Below are positions 55,406-64,000 of a stretch of 64,000 bases of DNA, piece after piece. Position numbers and translations under genes: made by a program. The stretch comes from Gambelia wislizenii (lineage: Eukaryota > Chordata > Lepidosauria > Squamata > Crotaphytidae), in the NCBI GenBank assembly GCA_030847615.1, contig JAUMIR010000003.1, positions 22,697,001-22,761,000 on the forward strand. Direction: 5' to 3'. Position 1 is the stretch's first letter. Each line of letters starts with the position of its first letter. A model generated the notes under the pieces. That model did not search any database. It saw nothing but the letters and a program-made list of their open reading frames with translations, and was not told the origin of the DNA.

Positions 55406-56639
55406 ACTAAAGGTTAAATCTAACAGAGATTTAAGTAGTTATGACTCATTTGTGCAATAGAGTCCAGCAAGTTTAAGCCTGGATCCAACCCCATGTTTCT
55501 AAAAGGCACCTTTCTACTCACAAATTAATATATTCAAATTTGCACAGATGTGTGACCTCTTTGGGATGATTCCTTTCCTCTTTTATGGCTGAAGTTATTG
55601 GGCCCAAAGGTCCTCAAAATCAGAACTGTCAAATTGCATTGGAAGTCCTGTGTTGTTGCTGTTGTTGTTTACCTGGCTTTGGAGGAGGACTAGAAACATT
55701 GATGCTGATAACTGCCTGGTGATGGGCCTGTCCAGATGTATTGCCCTTAGCCCCTTATCTTTCTTTCATAGTGAACAGCAATCACCCATGACATGAAATT
55801 GTGTGATAACAGTCATCATACCATTTAGCCTCCTGGCTTTATCTCTTTTAACCACTGGAAGACACTAAATTTCATTCTGTTGCAAACATGATGTATCTAG
55901 TGCCAAGGATGATCCCCAAAGCAAAATGTGTTAGCAACCTGGATTATCTTCCCATCTGCTAAGTGATTTACACCAAATGAGAGTATAAAGCTAGGATTTC
56001 AGCTCAGTCAATTCCAGCTTTTGTTTACATTTTATCAAATAATTGGGTGCTGGTGGGTGTTGCCTATAAAAGAGATGTGGCATTTCACACCAATACACAG
56101 AATAAAAAGGAACACCATCAGGAAATCCCTGCTGTGGTTAGGGTAGAATAGGATAGGAAGGAGAGATGTTAACATGGATTTTAAAGATGTTAAGTGCAGA
56201 AAGAGCTTAGACTGATGAACACTTGAGGATACAGATGTATCTTGCAACCATAGCTTCTGAACAACCAGAAAATTCTTCATGTGTGTTAGGATATCTGTTT
56301 GCCCTATGGGGACACCAGAACTAAATGAAAAGGTTCAAGGGAACAAAGAAATAAAGGGAGGGGAATATACTGTTCCAGTTCCAGAGGGTTGAAAGAAACA
56401 ACAACAATGAAAGCCAGCAGAAAGAACCAGAAGGTGAACTCCATACTCAGGGCAGTTCAGAAACCCAAGGCTGTTCAAAATGATCAAAGTAATTAAAGCA
56501 TTACAAGTGAGAGCTCAATACAATCTATTCCCCGTTATTTTTCTTATACAATGACTCTCTGAATTCCACCAGGCAGCATGATTCTAGAAGATATAGCCCT
56601 AAAAAGTATATTTCCTCACCTCTGTGTATTCATCCTCTA
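55406..56639. other. Unassigned interval
   Basis: No gene recognised. A TTG-rich run lies at about 55652-55670. Confidence 0.5.
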
Positions 56640-57261
56640 CTCTCCCTTAAAATGCAGGTTCACAAATCTGGGGGTCCAGGATTCAGCTCTGAGTCTGGAG
56701 GCCCAGGTTTCAGCAGTGACCAGGAGTGCATTTATACAGTTAAAACAAGTGCACCAACTGCACCCGTTCCTGGAAAAGTCAGATCTGGCCACATGCCCTG
56801 GTTACATCCTGTTTGAATTACTGCAATATGTTCTACATGTGACTTCCTTTGAAAGGTGCTCAGTTGGCCCAAAGAGATGCAGTCAGGTCATTAACTGAGT
56901 CTAGCTACAGGGAACACACAATTCCCTTGTTGTAATAGCTCCAATGGCTGCTGGTCGTTTTCCTGGCACAACTCAAAGTGCTGGTTTTGATCTATAAAAC
57001 CCAATACAGCTTGGATCCAGCTTATTTGAAGGATGACTTCTCCCTTTATGAGCTCATTGGAGCTCTAAGATTGGCTGGAGAGGCCCTTCTTTCTGTCCCA
57101 CCACCTTCTCAGGTTTGGTGGGAACAAGAAAGAGGGCCTTTTTAGTGGCTGCTCCAAGACTTTGGAACACTCTCCCTAGCGAAGCCAGGATGGTCCAATC
57201 CTTGCTTTCCTTCTATCAGCAAGTCAAAATATTTTTTTTCTGCCATCAGGTTTTTACAAAC
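56640..57261 (+). mobile_element. L2 LINE C-terminal part, before an insertion
   Basis: Plus-strand L2 C-terminus, decayed: LEAQVSAVTRSAFIQLKQVH, QLHPFLEKSDLAT, then CAAAGTGCTGGTTTTGATCT and GAGGGCCTTTTTAGTGGCTG at nucleotide level. It is cut near 57262 and resumes near 57833. Confidence 0.82.
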
Positions 57262-57832
57262 TGACTACAGACTTTATCCAACTACCCTCCTCAAAAGTTC
57301 TTTTGCTGGAACAAATTGGGGGGGGGGTTGTGCTGGCAAAAGAACTACCCCCCACCAGACCTTACCTTACTCATGTTAAAGAGGCTTCCCAGGCACTAAC
57401 AGGAAGTGAATGGAGTTCTGTTCACTTCCTGGTTTCAAATCTCACTGATTCTCATGAGAAAATGCTAATGCAGGATTAAAACAAAAAACAAAAAAATAAA
57501 AAATAAAGACACAAAACATTCAGAAAACCACCAAAGTCCCAAGTAAATGAGGGAGGTTGTCATTAAAAAAGCATCCCCTACCTGGCTGTCCTGATCTCAC
57601 CCAGAAGTGTTTGCCTATTGACGCTGCATTCACATGAGTACAATGGCACATGGATTCAAATTCCAACAATGCCAGCTGAAAATCACCACGGGGGATCAAT
57701 TGACAGCGTGGACAGTCAATAAAATAGGATGGTTTTTTTTAAAAAAAAAATATGATTGTGAAAGTGCAACGTCATCTGGTACACACGCCCTTTTGCGATC
57801 ATTAGGTGTCCTTACGATGCCATATTTGGCTT
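57262..57832. mobile_element. Hairpin-ended DNA element, family Q, in L2
   Basis: Shares with the 24.2 kb copy the left hairpin (AGTTCTTTTGCTGG ... CTGGCAAAAGAACT), the block CACCAGACCTTACC, the central GTTCACTTCCTGGTTTCAAA, and the right hairpin (ATGATTGTGAAAG ... TTTTGCGATCAT). TTTTA is found next to both borders. The outermost termini are degraded. Confidence 0.78.
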
Positions 57833-58078
57833 TTAATGATGTGCAGTGCTGTTTTTAAGCTTTGCATATAGTCTTTTAATGAATTTTAATATTTTAAAGT
57901 CTAGTGTTTCAGTTTTATAAATTGTTTAATTGCTTTTTAAATCTTATATTTATATTTTTATTAAGATTTTTGTATAGTTTTTAACTTGCATTGTTTTAAA
58001 TATGTTGTTAGCTGCCCTGAGTCCCATTATTGGGAGAAATGTGAGTTACTGATGATTGATGATGATGATGATTATAAT
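57833..58078 (+). mobile_element. L2 LINE 3' UTR after the insertion
   Basis: TTTTAATGATGTGCAGTG and then an AT-rich UTR to GCTGCCCTGAGTCCCATTAT and a GATGAT tail (58050-58072), collinear with the L2 segment before 57262. Confidence 0.78.
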
Positions 58079-58395
58079 ATTCTCCCCTTCTCAAAGGGGA
58101 AAAACAGTGTCTTGCACATATCATATCTCAAACATCTTTATGTTCAAGCCCAGTTCAGGTGACATATCTGTATATATATTTATGTATTAGCTACATTTAT
58201 ATCTCACTTTATCCTGGGTTAGATTTGTGATATTTCCATGTATATTCTGCCTTAAGGCAGGCTCTCCTTCTCCCCACTTTATCCAACAGTCCCATGAATT
58301 AGTTCAGGTTGAGAGAAGGTGACTTGGCTAATGTCAGCTAGCAAGTTTCATGGCTGAAAGGGGATTTTAACCTAGGGCCTCCCATCCCAGTCCTA
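58079..58395. other. Unassigned interval
   Basis: No gene recognised. Confidence 0.45.
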
Positions 58396-58715
58396 GGACT
58401 TTTTCAGACACTCTAAAAAAATCCCCGTGGAGGTGGGGAGGAGGACAGTGTTGTCCTGCTTCCGGTGATCGATTTCACACAATGCTGTCCTCCTCCTGTC
58501 CTTCGTTTGTGCCTCGTCTGTGCTGGAGGGACAAAAAAGGCATCATTGAAAAGCAGCACTTTTCATGTCCCTCCAGCATGGGAGAAGCATGGAGGAAGGA
58601 TGGAGGAAGGATGGAAGCAGGACAGGGCGTGCAAAATCGATCGCCAGAAGCGGGACAGCACCACCCTCCTCCCAACCTCCGTGGGGGTTTTTTTAAAGAG
58701 CATCTTAAAATCTCC
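58396..58715. mobile_element. Palindromic MITE, family P, copy 3
   Basis: 320 bp. Left terminus GGACTTTTTCAGACACTC; complement of the right terminus GGAGATTTTAAGATGCTC. The arms pair through the poly-A/poly-T and CCCCGTGGAGGTGGGGAGG region. The inner part contains the pair CATGTCCCTCCAGCATGGG and CTGGAGGGAC. The frames on both strands (58465-58754 and 58475-58675) are shadows. Confidence 0.82.
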
Positions 58716-59030
58716 CTGTTGTCTGATAACTGCTTGATACTGGCTTTTATATAAACACATGAAGCAAGGGTTGGAATCCTGCAGAGAACCTACATGTATA
58801 TAACTTTGGTGAACTCTCTTGTTCACCAAACATTTTGAAAGGCTGAGAAGCAGAACAAATCTCTCCAAGAGACAAGATCAACAACATGCTCACCTGCTCA
58901 TCAGGAGACAGTTCCTTTATTACAGTCAATGACAGCATTCTGCTCTTGACTCTGTTGGACAAAAACATTTGATCTCCCCCATCCCAGTTATTAAAAACTG
59001 TTTTATTTGAGGAGGGGGAGTGATCCCTTG
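58716..59030. other. Unassigned interval
   Basis: No gene recognised. Confidence 0.45.
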
Positions 59031-59765
59031 TTGATCTTGGTGTCTTTATTTTATAAATGGTCTGCTATTCAGACAAGAAGATGGATTTCTTTGGCATTAA
59101 TGTGCTTCTGATTGACCATATTGCTGCAGTGAGTGACACAGTTTCAGGTTATTTGGAAAAGCCAATTTTCAAGGTTAATGCCTCAATTGAGTGGAAGTAT
59201 ACCTCCAATTTTCTTCTTTTTAAAATGAGCATCAAATTGCATTGTCTTTCTCCTCCTTGGCAAGAATTTTATGATTTTGCAGGTGGATGCTACTGTGCTA
59301 AAGCTTTGTATAGAGCTGTCCACAGGCCCACAATTCAATTGGAAACCCAAATCAGTGTTTCAGTTTTGAGCCCAAACTGGGCCCACCTCACTCCAAAACA
59401 ATGAAGTCCAGATCCAGTCCCCATCGGATCAACCTAATGAAGACTTGGATATCCAGATCACCAGTCCTAACTCACTGAGGAAAGGAAAAGCAACCATGGC
59501 TAGCTAACTATATATATTTTCAACAACCATATAAAATTTGCAGACATGGGGCTCATCTACACCACTCAGGAAACACCGGCTCCCTGCCAGCTTATCCTGG
59601 CTGTGGAGCTGGCCTGTCTTCCCCCATTACCTGAAGAAAATGTTATGCTCCCAGAAGAACATGTCAAGATGTTTAGGAACATGGCTCAGCACGTTTTGGA
59701 CATGCTTGACTTGAAATCACTGAAAGCTTCTGTGATAATGGGATCTTCATGACAGCTTCTAACAT
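59031..59765. other. Unassigned segment with two open frames
   Basis: Plus-strand frames at 59057-59404 (first codon ATG-like context unclear) and 59546-59752. The second peptide has LPEEHVKMFRNMAQHVLDML, which is amphipathic, but I recognise no family. No splice or promoter context can be defended. It may be a decayed element protein. Confidence 0.25.
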
Positions 59766-60330
59766 TTTCTATGTCTAAGCAGACTGTTTTTCCTCAAGCA
59801 TGGCTTCATCTGCCTTATGTCATATGGTCATTTTCTGATCTTTCCTCTTTAATTCCCACCTGTGACATAGACTGTAATATTTTATTTTATTTTTAACAGA
59901 GAGAAGGTTTTTCTGCCTTTTTGCCTCTTTTTAAGGTATTTTCTATCCATTCAACAACAACAAAACACAGGAGGGGGATGGTCTGTCAATGATTTCCCAT
60001 GCAAACATAGGTGTTGCTGGGCTGTTTGCTTCATATCTCAAGAGTCCTATCTATCCAAATCAAATGAATTCATAATAATAACAATAACTCATTATGAAAG
60101 GATATTCTCAGTTTCACAGTCTACCAGGTGCTCCTGGCTGGAGTATGAATCATCAGCAAATCAGATTTGATCCAAGAATCTAAGAACCAGTGAGGAGTCA
60201 ATGGGAGTGTGAGTATGCTTCAAGTAGCATCACTTTTTGCAGTTGTGCTATTATTGTGATTATGATGGTGATTTTATTCAGATATTTATCAGTTTGGTTG
60301 AGTAATGCGAAATAATAGGTGGTGATTATG

Positions 60331-60362
60331 ACTGACTGACTGACTGACTGATTGATTGATTT
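60331..60362. repeat. (GACT)n(GATT)n microsatellite
   Basis: About eight tetranucleotide units. Confidence 0.9.
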
Positions 60363-61071
60363 AGTGAGTGATGATTAGTTTTGTGGTGTTACTAAGGCTG
60401 GTGCCACCCCTCCCTCCAATGAAATCACCTGGTGCAGTTCAGTCTCTCCTCATCCCCCTAGGGCCACCACTGGATTAGTCTACTATTCTAATGAATTGTT
60501 ATGGAAAACAACTAGATTAGATGGATTTTTAAGAATTAGTCAAGTTCATAAAGAATAAGTCTCTGGAAAGCTATTTAGCCACATCAGGTAAACGGAACAT
60601 CCAAACTTGGAGAATATTTAATGATAGGTACAGTAGATAATACAGAAGGCAGTCAACAGAGGATGTTTACAATGCTATGACCTGTTTTAGAGTTTAAAAA
60701 GCATTTGACTCACCATTAACCAAAACAGAAAGATGAACTTGATGTCATGACCTTGTCCCACTGTTCTCATTTTCACAATTATTAAGATGAGCTGGAATGA
60801 ATAAAAGAATTTAGTTTAGGGCCAATAACTTCTGTGGGCCCAGATATCTCATTTCCTGTAATTCTGAGCAGTCTGTGAAGTCGCTCAAGGTCATCATCTG
60901 CCCTAGCCAGACATTTCTGATTTAAAAATGAGTCACACTGCATTATTTGAAACAGAACTCTCAAGAAATGGCAATCCAAGCCCAATGTTAATTAGTTGTG
61001 CTTTTGTCTTTTTATCAGAGAAGAACAGTTTGTACTTTCATTCTGGGGCAAGAATATTGAGAGCTAGCAGA

Positions 61072-61101
61072 TGTTGTTGTTGTTGTTGTTGTTGTTGTTG
61101 A
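61072..61101. repeat. (GTT)n microsatellite
   Basis: About nine GTT units. Confidence 0.95.
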
Positions 61102-61534
61102 AAATGTTACTGACACCATGCAATTTCCTTAGGTATACTCACCCTTCCTGCCCTCCTTTTCCTCCTCCTCCTCAGTCAAATTTTGTCTAATTTAAAACAG
61201 AGTCCAATTTCAAACTGAAAGCTCTCTCTTTTTAAATTTTGTCTCCAATTTAAAACTGAGTGTTTTAAACCATGGTTGCTCCATTCTGCTGATTACCTCT
61301 TATCTTTCCAAGTCAACTGGAGGAGATGAATGGCAAAATGGACCAGCAAAGGCACAGTCACCAACCCACACAAGACTACAGCACACTAGTCCAGATGCTT
61401 GGTACAGCCAGTGGAGCACAGCTCAGCAATAGCAACAGGGTTAGCTGACAGCAAGAGACTAAGCCATGTGTGAAAAGGTTGCAAAGTTTGTGTACAAGAG
61501 AGAGAAAGAGAGATTGAGACTGGAGTGGGGTATA

Positions 61535-61645
61535 CTGGCAAAACCACCTCTGAGTATTCCTTGCCTTAAAAAATCCTATGAAATTCATGAGGTCACCATA
61601 AGTTCATAGGTGACTGGAAGGCATGCATGCACACACATGTATTTT
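61535..61645 (+). mobile_element. 5S-derived SINE, 3' part
   Basis: CTGGCAAAACCACCTCTGAG, TATTCCTTGCCTTAAAAAAT, then TGAGGTCACCATAAGTTCAT and GACTGGAAGGCATGC: tail of the 41.3 kb type. Confidence 0.72.
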
Positions 61646-62056
61646 GCACATTTCTATGCAGGTCTACCCAGAACAAAGTTCCTTGTATTCCTACCATTCC
61701 ATGACTTCATTTAGTTCCCCTTCCTTCCTTCTTCTTCCTAAGGCTGCATAAGTATTTCCTGCCACCCTCCCATGGCTTTTTAATGAAAGGCCTTGGGGTC
61801 AAAATGCTTTATTCCAAACTGTACATGCGCATGGTTTTAACTTTTTAAACCTGTGTTGTCTTGTCCAGTTGTTTCACATGCTTTTGATATGTGCAAATTA
61901 TTTTTGTTTTAAATTTTAAATAGTTGTAAACTGATTTAAATGACTGTTGTTAACTGCCATCAAATCAACTTTGGCCTGCCCTCCAAGTCACCCTGATATC
62001 AACAGCCCACTCAGGTCTTGCAAACTCAGGGCTAGGGCTTCCTTGACTGAGTCTTT
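61646..62056. other. Unassigned interval
   Basis: No gene recognised. Confidence 0.45.
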
Positions 62057-62322
62057 GGACATTTTCAGATGATCCTTGCAGCACAAGGATCGAGCAGGAG
62101 AGCTTCGTAGCTGTAGCATGGCAGGTGGTCCATTTTGGATGACACCGTCCCTGTGGCGAAATCATCTGTGTCTCTTCTGTTTAGGATTGGAGCCTGCCGT
62201 GCCATATTCAGCCAGATTTTATTCACGGAGGTTGTCCGTGAAAAAAATTTGGCTGAATATGGCTGCAGCTACGAAGCTGTCCCGCTCGATCCTTGCGCTG
62301 CAAGGATCGTCTGAAAAAGTCC
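62057..62322. mobile_element. Palindromic MITE, family P, copy 4, asymmetric
   Basis: 266 bp. Left terminus GGACATTTTCAGATGATC, complement of the right terminus GGACTTTTTCAGACGATC. Outer arms of about 60 bases (62057-62117 and 62262-62322) and an inner hairpin (CATATTCAGCCAGATTTTAT ... AAATTTGGCTGAATATGG). It shares with the 50.7 kb copy the block GTCCATTTTGGA and the centre GGAGGTTGTCCGTGA. The GTCCATTTTGGA block is present only on the left, so one arm has lost sequence. Flanks are TTT and TTC. Confidence 0.85.
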
Positions 62323-62329
62323 TTCATCA

Positions 62330-62821
62330 TCAATAAAGTCTTCCTCTTTTCCTACTGCCTTGCACCCTGCCAAGCATTATTATGTTTTCAACTGAGTAAT
62401 GCTTTCTCCTAATATGTACAAAGCACAACAGTCTTAGTTTAATCATTTTGTCTTCTAGGGAAAGCTCAGGCCTGATTTGATCTAGGAACCATTTATTTGT
62501 TTTTATGACAGTCCAGAGTATCAACAGAACTCTTCTCCATCAACACATTTTGAATGAGTTGATTTTCTATCAGCTTTCTTCACTATCCAGCTTTCACAAC
62601 CATACATAGAAATTGGAAATATGTTGGCATGGTCAGTCTTGACTTTAGTATTCAATGAAATATCTTTACATTTCAAGGATCTTTTCTAGTTCCTTCACAG
62701 CTGCCCTCCCAAGACTTAGCCTTCTTCTGGTTTTCTTGACTAGAGTCCCCATTTTGGTTAATGACCGAGCCAAGGTATAGGAAATCTTTCACCATCTCAA
62801 TGTCTTCATTGTCTACTTTAG
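62330..62821 (-). pseudogene. BovB ORF2 C-terminal part
   Basis: Minus-strand pieces: VDNEDIEMVKDFLYLGSVIN (downstream of RT), then a degraded zone, then DQIRPELSLEDKMIKLRLLC and SVENIIMLGRVQGSRKRGR (62524-62330), which match the RTE/BovB C-terminal block. Frameshifts separate the pieces. Confidence 0.78.
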
Positions 62822-63054
62822 CAATAGCAATAGCATTGATATTTATATACTGCTTATCAGTGCCAAAGCACTCCCTAAGTGGTTTTACAATGTGTTAGCT
62901 AATTGCCCCCAACAAGCTGGGTACTCATTTTACTGAACTACAGAAGGATGGAAGGCTGAGTCAACCTTGGAGCCCTTTGGGATCGAACTGATGATGTTGT
63001 AGTTTGCAGTACTGGCATTTAACCACTGCACTACCAGGGCTCCCTGGTGTCTTT
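62822..63054 (-). mobile_element. tRNA-derived SINE with L2-like tail, in BovB
   Basis: On the minus strand: GGGAGCCCTGGTAGTGCAGT, then GGTTAAATGCCAGTACTGCA, and ATCGATCCCAAAGGG-type box B region, then TAAAATGAGTACCCAGCTTG, as in the 51.9 kb copy. The flanks (AAAGACACCA and AAAGTAGACA on the minus strand) give only an imperfect duplication. Confidence 0.82.
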
Positions 63055-63209
63055 TTGTTTTCTTAATGTTCAACTGTAAATATGCCTTTACACTTTCAAC
63101 TTTGACTTTCATCAGTAGTTATTCCAAGTCTTTGCAGAATTGCACAATTTCCAAAACTGTGCAATTGTGCAGCTAAAGCAAAAAAATTTTTAAAAAAAAT
63201 TAGAAGTGC

Positions 63210-63981
63210 ATGCGCTGGACAGGAAGGATGGTGGTGTTAGCAAGGTGGAACAGAAGACTGATTTCAATACTGCTATGTTTCTGGCCTAAACAATGTGATT
63301 GCACAATTTACCACCCTCATGTGATAAAGTCCTTGGTGCTCTTCATTAGCTTTACTCTAACTGTTGATATTAGCAGCTCATGGTCTGTGCCTCAATCTGC
63401 TCTTGATCTTGTTTTTGCAGAAAGAATGGAGCTTCCCCATCTTCTGCTTCCAATTATGTAGTCTGTCTGATTTCTGTATTGGTCATCTGCTGATGTTCAG
63501 GTAAACAGTCACCTCTTAGATTGCTTGAAGAATGTGTTTGTGATGAACAAACTGTTGGTTTCATGAAATTCAACCACTCCCCTGCTTCATTTCTTGATTC
63601 TAGGCCAAATTCTTCTACAATGTTTGGCTCTCTTCTTTTTCCTATTGTTGTGTCCAAATTGCCTATGATTACCAGCATGTCCTGTTTTGGTGTGTGATCA
63701 GTTTCTTTCTAGACTCCAGTGTAGAATCTTCCAATTTCTTCTTCTTCTGCCTCTGTAGTTGGAGCATAAACATGGATTAAGGTTATATTGGTGGGGTTCC
63801 ACTGAAGTCTTATTGATATTACTCTGTCAGACTTTGCATTATACCCCTTAACTGGTTTTGCTACATCTTTCTTCACTATTAATGCCATCCCATTTCTTCT
63901 TAGATTTTCATTTCCTGAGTAAAACACTGTGTAATCATCTGATTCAAAATATCCCATTCCTGTCCACTTTAGCTCACTCAT
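63210..63981 (-). pseudogene. BovB endonuclease domain fragment
   Basis: Minus-strand reading: SELKWTGMGYFESDDYTVFY, NLRRNGMALIVKKDVAKPVK, LIHVYAPTTEAEEEEIGRFY (63981-63709), then MLVIIGNLDTTIGKRREPNI, FGLESRNEAGEWL (63678-63454) and, at about 63450-63330, degraded DYI-type and KTRSRADCGTDHELL-like sequence. These are the apurinic-like endonuclease blocks of the RTE clade; the enzyme nicks the target DNA. A frameshift near 63690 and stops in the last part show decay. Confidence 0.82.
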
Positions 63982-64000
63982 TCCAAGTACTGCAATGTTT

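Larger units (their letters stand above)
59766..61534. other. Unassigned interval
   Basis: No gene recognised. Simple repeats GACT/GATT at 60331-60362 and GTT at 61072-61101. At 60390-60480 sequence is related to 43.33-43.43 kb in inverted orientation. Confidence 0.5.
62330..64000 (-). mobile_element. BovB (RTE-clade) LINE, internally deleted and split by a SINE
   Basis: Minus-strand BovB copy running off the window at its 5' side. Read on the minus strand: endonuclease at about 63981-63290, then a jump, then the C-terminal region from about 63125 to 62330 interrupted by a SINE at 62822-63054. The RT core is missing. The BovB clade is the likely partner of the Sauria SINEs in this window. 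Confidence 0.88.

Noticed and set aside
1..64000. CRISPR array or bacterial operon
   Set aside because: The tandem repeats are microsatellites and minisatellites without regularly spaced unique spacers; no bacterial gene recognised.

Overview
This window is repeat-rich, non-coding vertebrate DNA, most likely from a squamate reptile (lizard or snake). The assignment rests on the repeat mix: CR1 LINEs with ATTCTATG-type 3' tails, L2, L1 and BovB LINEs, Sauria-type tRNA SINEs whose 3' part resembles BovB, and SINEs whose body resembles the 3' half of 5S rRNA. I found no host protein-coding exon I would defend, no functional tRNA or rRNA gene, and no bacterial or CRISPR-type feature. The open frames with recognisable products are decayed transposon proteins, mainly reverse transcriptase.

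Layout. 1-1.8 kb: a young CR1 copy abutting a second LINE (called LINE-B here) that encodes a C-terminal C2HC zinc finger. 3.1-4.3 kb: a large palindromic element and an L1 3' end. 5.6-6.3 kb: a mariner-like element filled with a C-rich minisatellite. 6.9-7.8 kb: an LTR-like repeat (R1) with two more copies at 26-27 and 31 kb. 8.4-9.1 kb: a Sauria SINE and a palindromic MITE. 11.5-13.0 kb: a CR1 copy with a damaged catalytic motif. 16.4-16.9 kb: LINE-B. 18.0-21.3 kb: a partial Ty3/Gypsy-type LTR element: putative LTR, leader, gag (coiled coil, SCAN-like domain, degraded zinc knuckle) and the start of the protease. 24-29 kb: hairpin-ended DNA elements, R1, L2 and another palindrome. 32.3-34.0 kb: an L1 interrupted by a SINE that is itself interrupted by a palindromic element. 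34.5-36.9 kb: 5S SINE, LINE-B and a near-intact CR1 3' ORF. 37-38.1 kb: a GC-rich tandem duplication with a CTC tract. 39.9-40.4 kb: LINE-B. 44.3-45.7 kb: L2. 46.4-52.3 kb: several CR1 copies hit by later insertions. 52.7-55.4 kb: a long L2 with endonuclease and RT. 56.6-58.1 kb: an L2 split by a DNA element. 58.4 and 62.1 kb: two more palindromic MITEs. 62.3-64 kb: a BovB LINE split by a SINE.

The genes here do not form a pathway. The relations are parasitic and chronological: SINEs that look dependent on BovB or L2 sit beside those LINEs, and nested insertions give a relative order. The clearest pattern I found is a group of four palindromic MITEs with near-identical termini (GGA[GC][AT]TTTTCAGA type) but different interiors. 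One of them interrupts a CR1 copy and is flanked by a clean TAA/TAA duplication, which suggests a PIF/Harbinger-like origin. Boundaries were read by eye and are approximate unless a terminus is stated.
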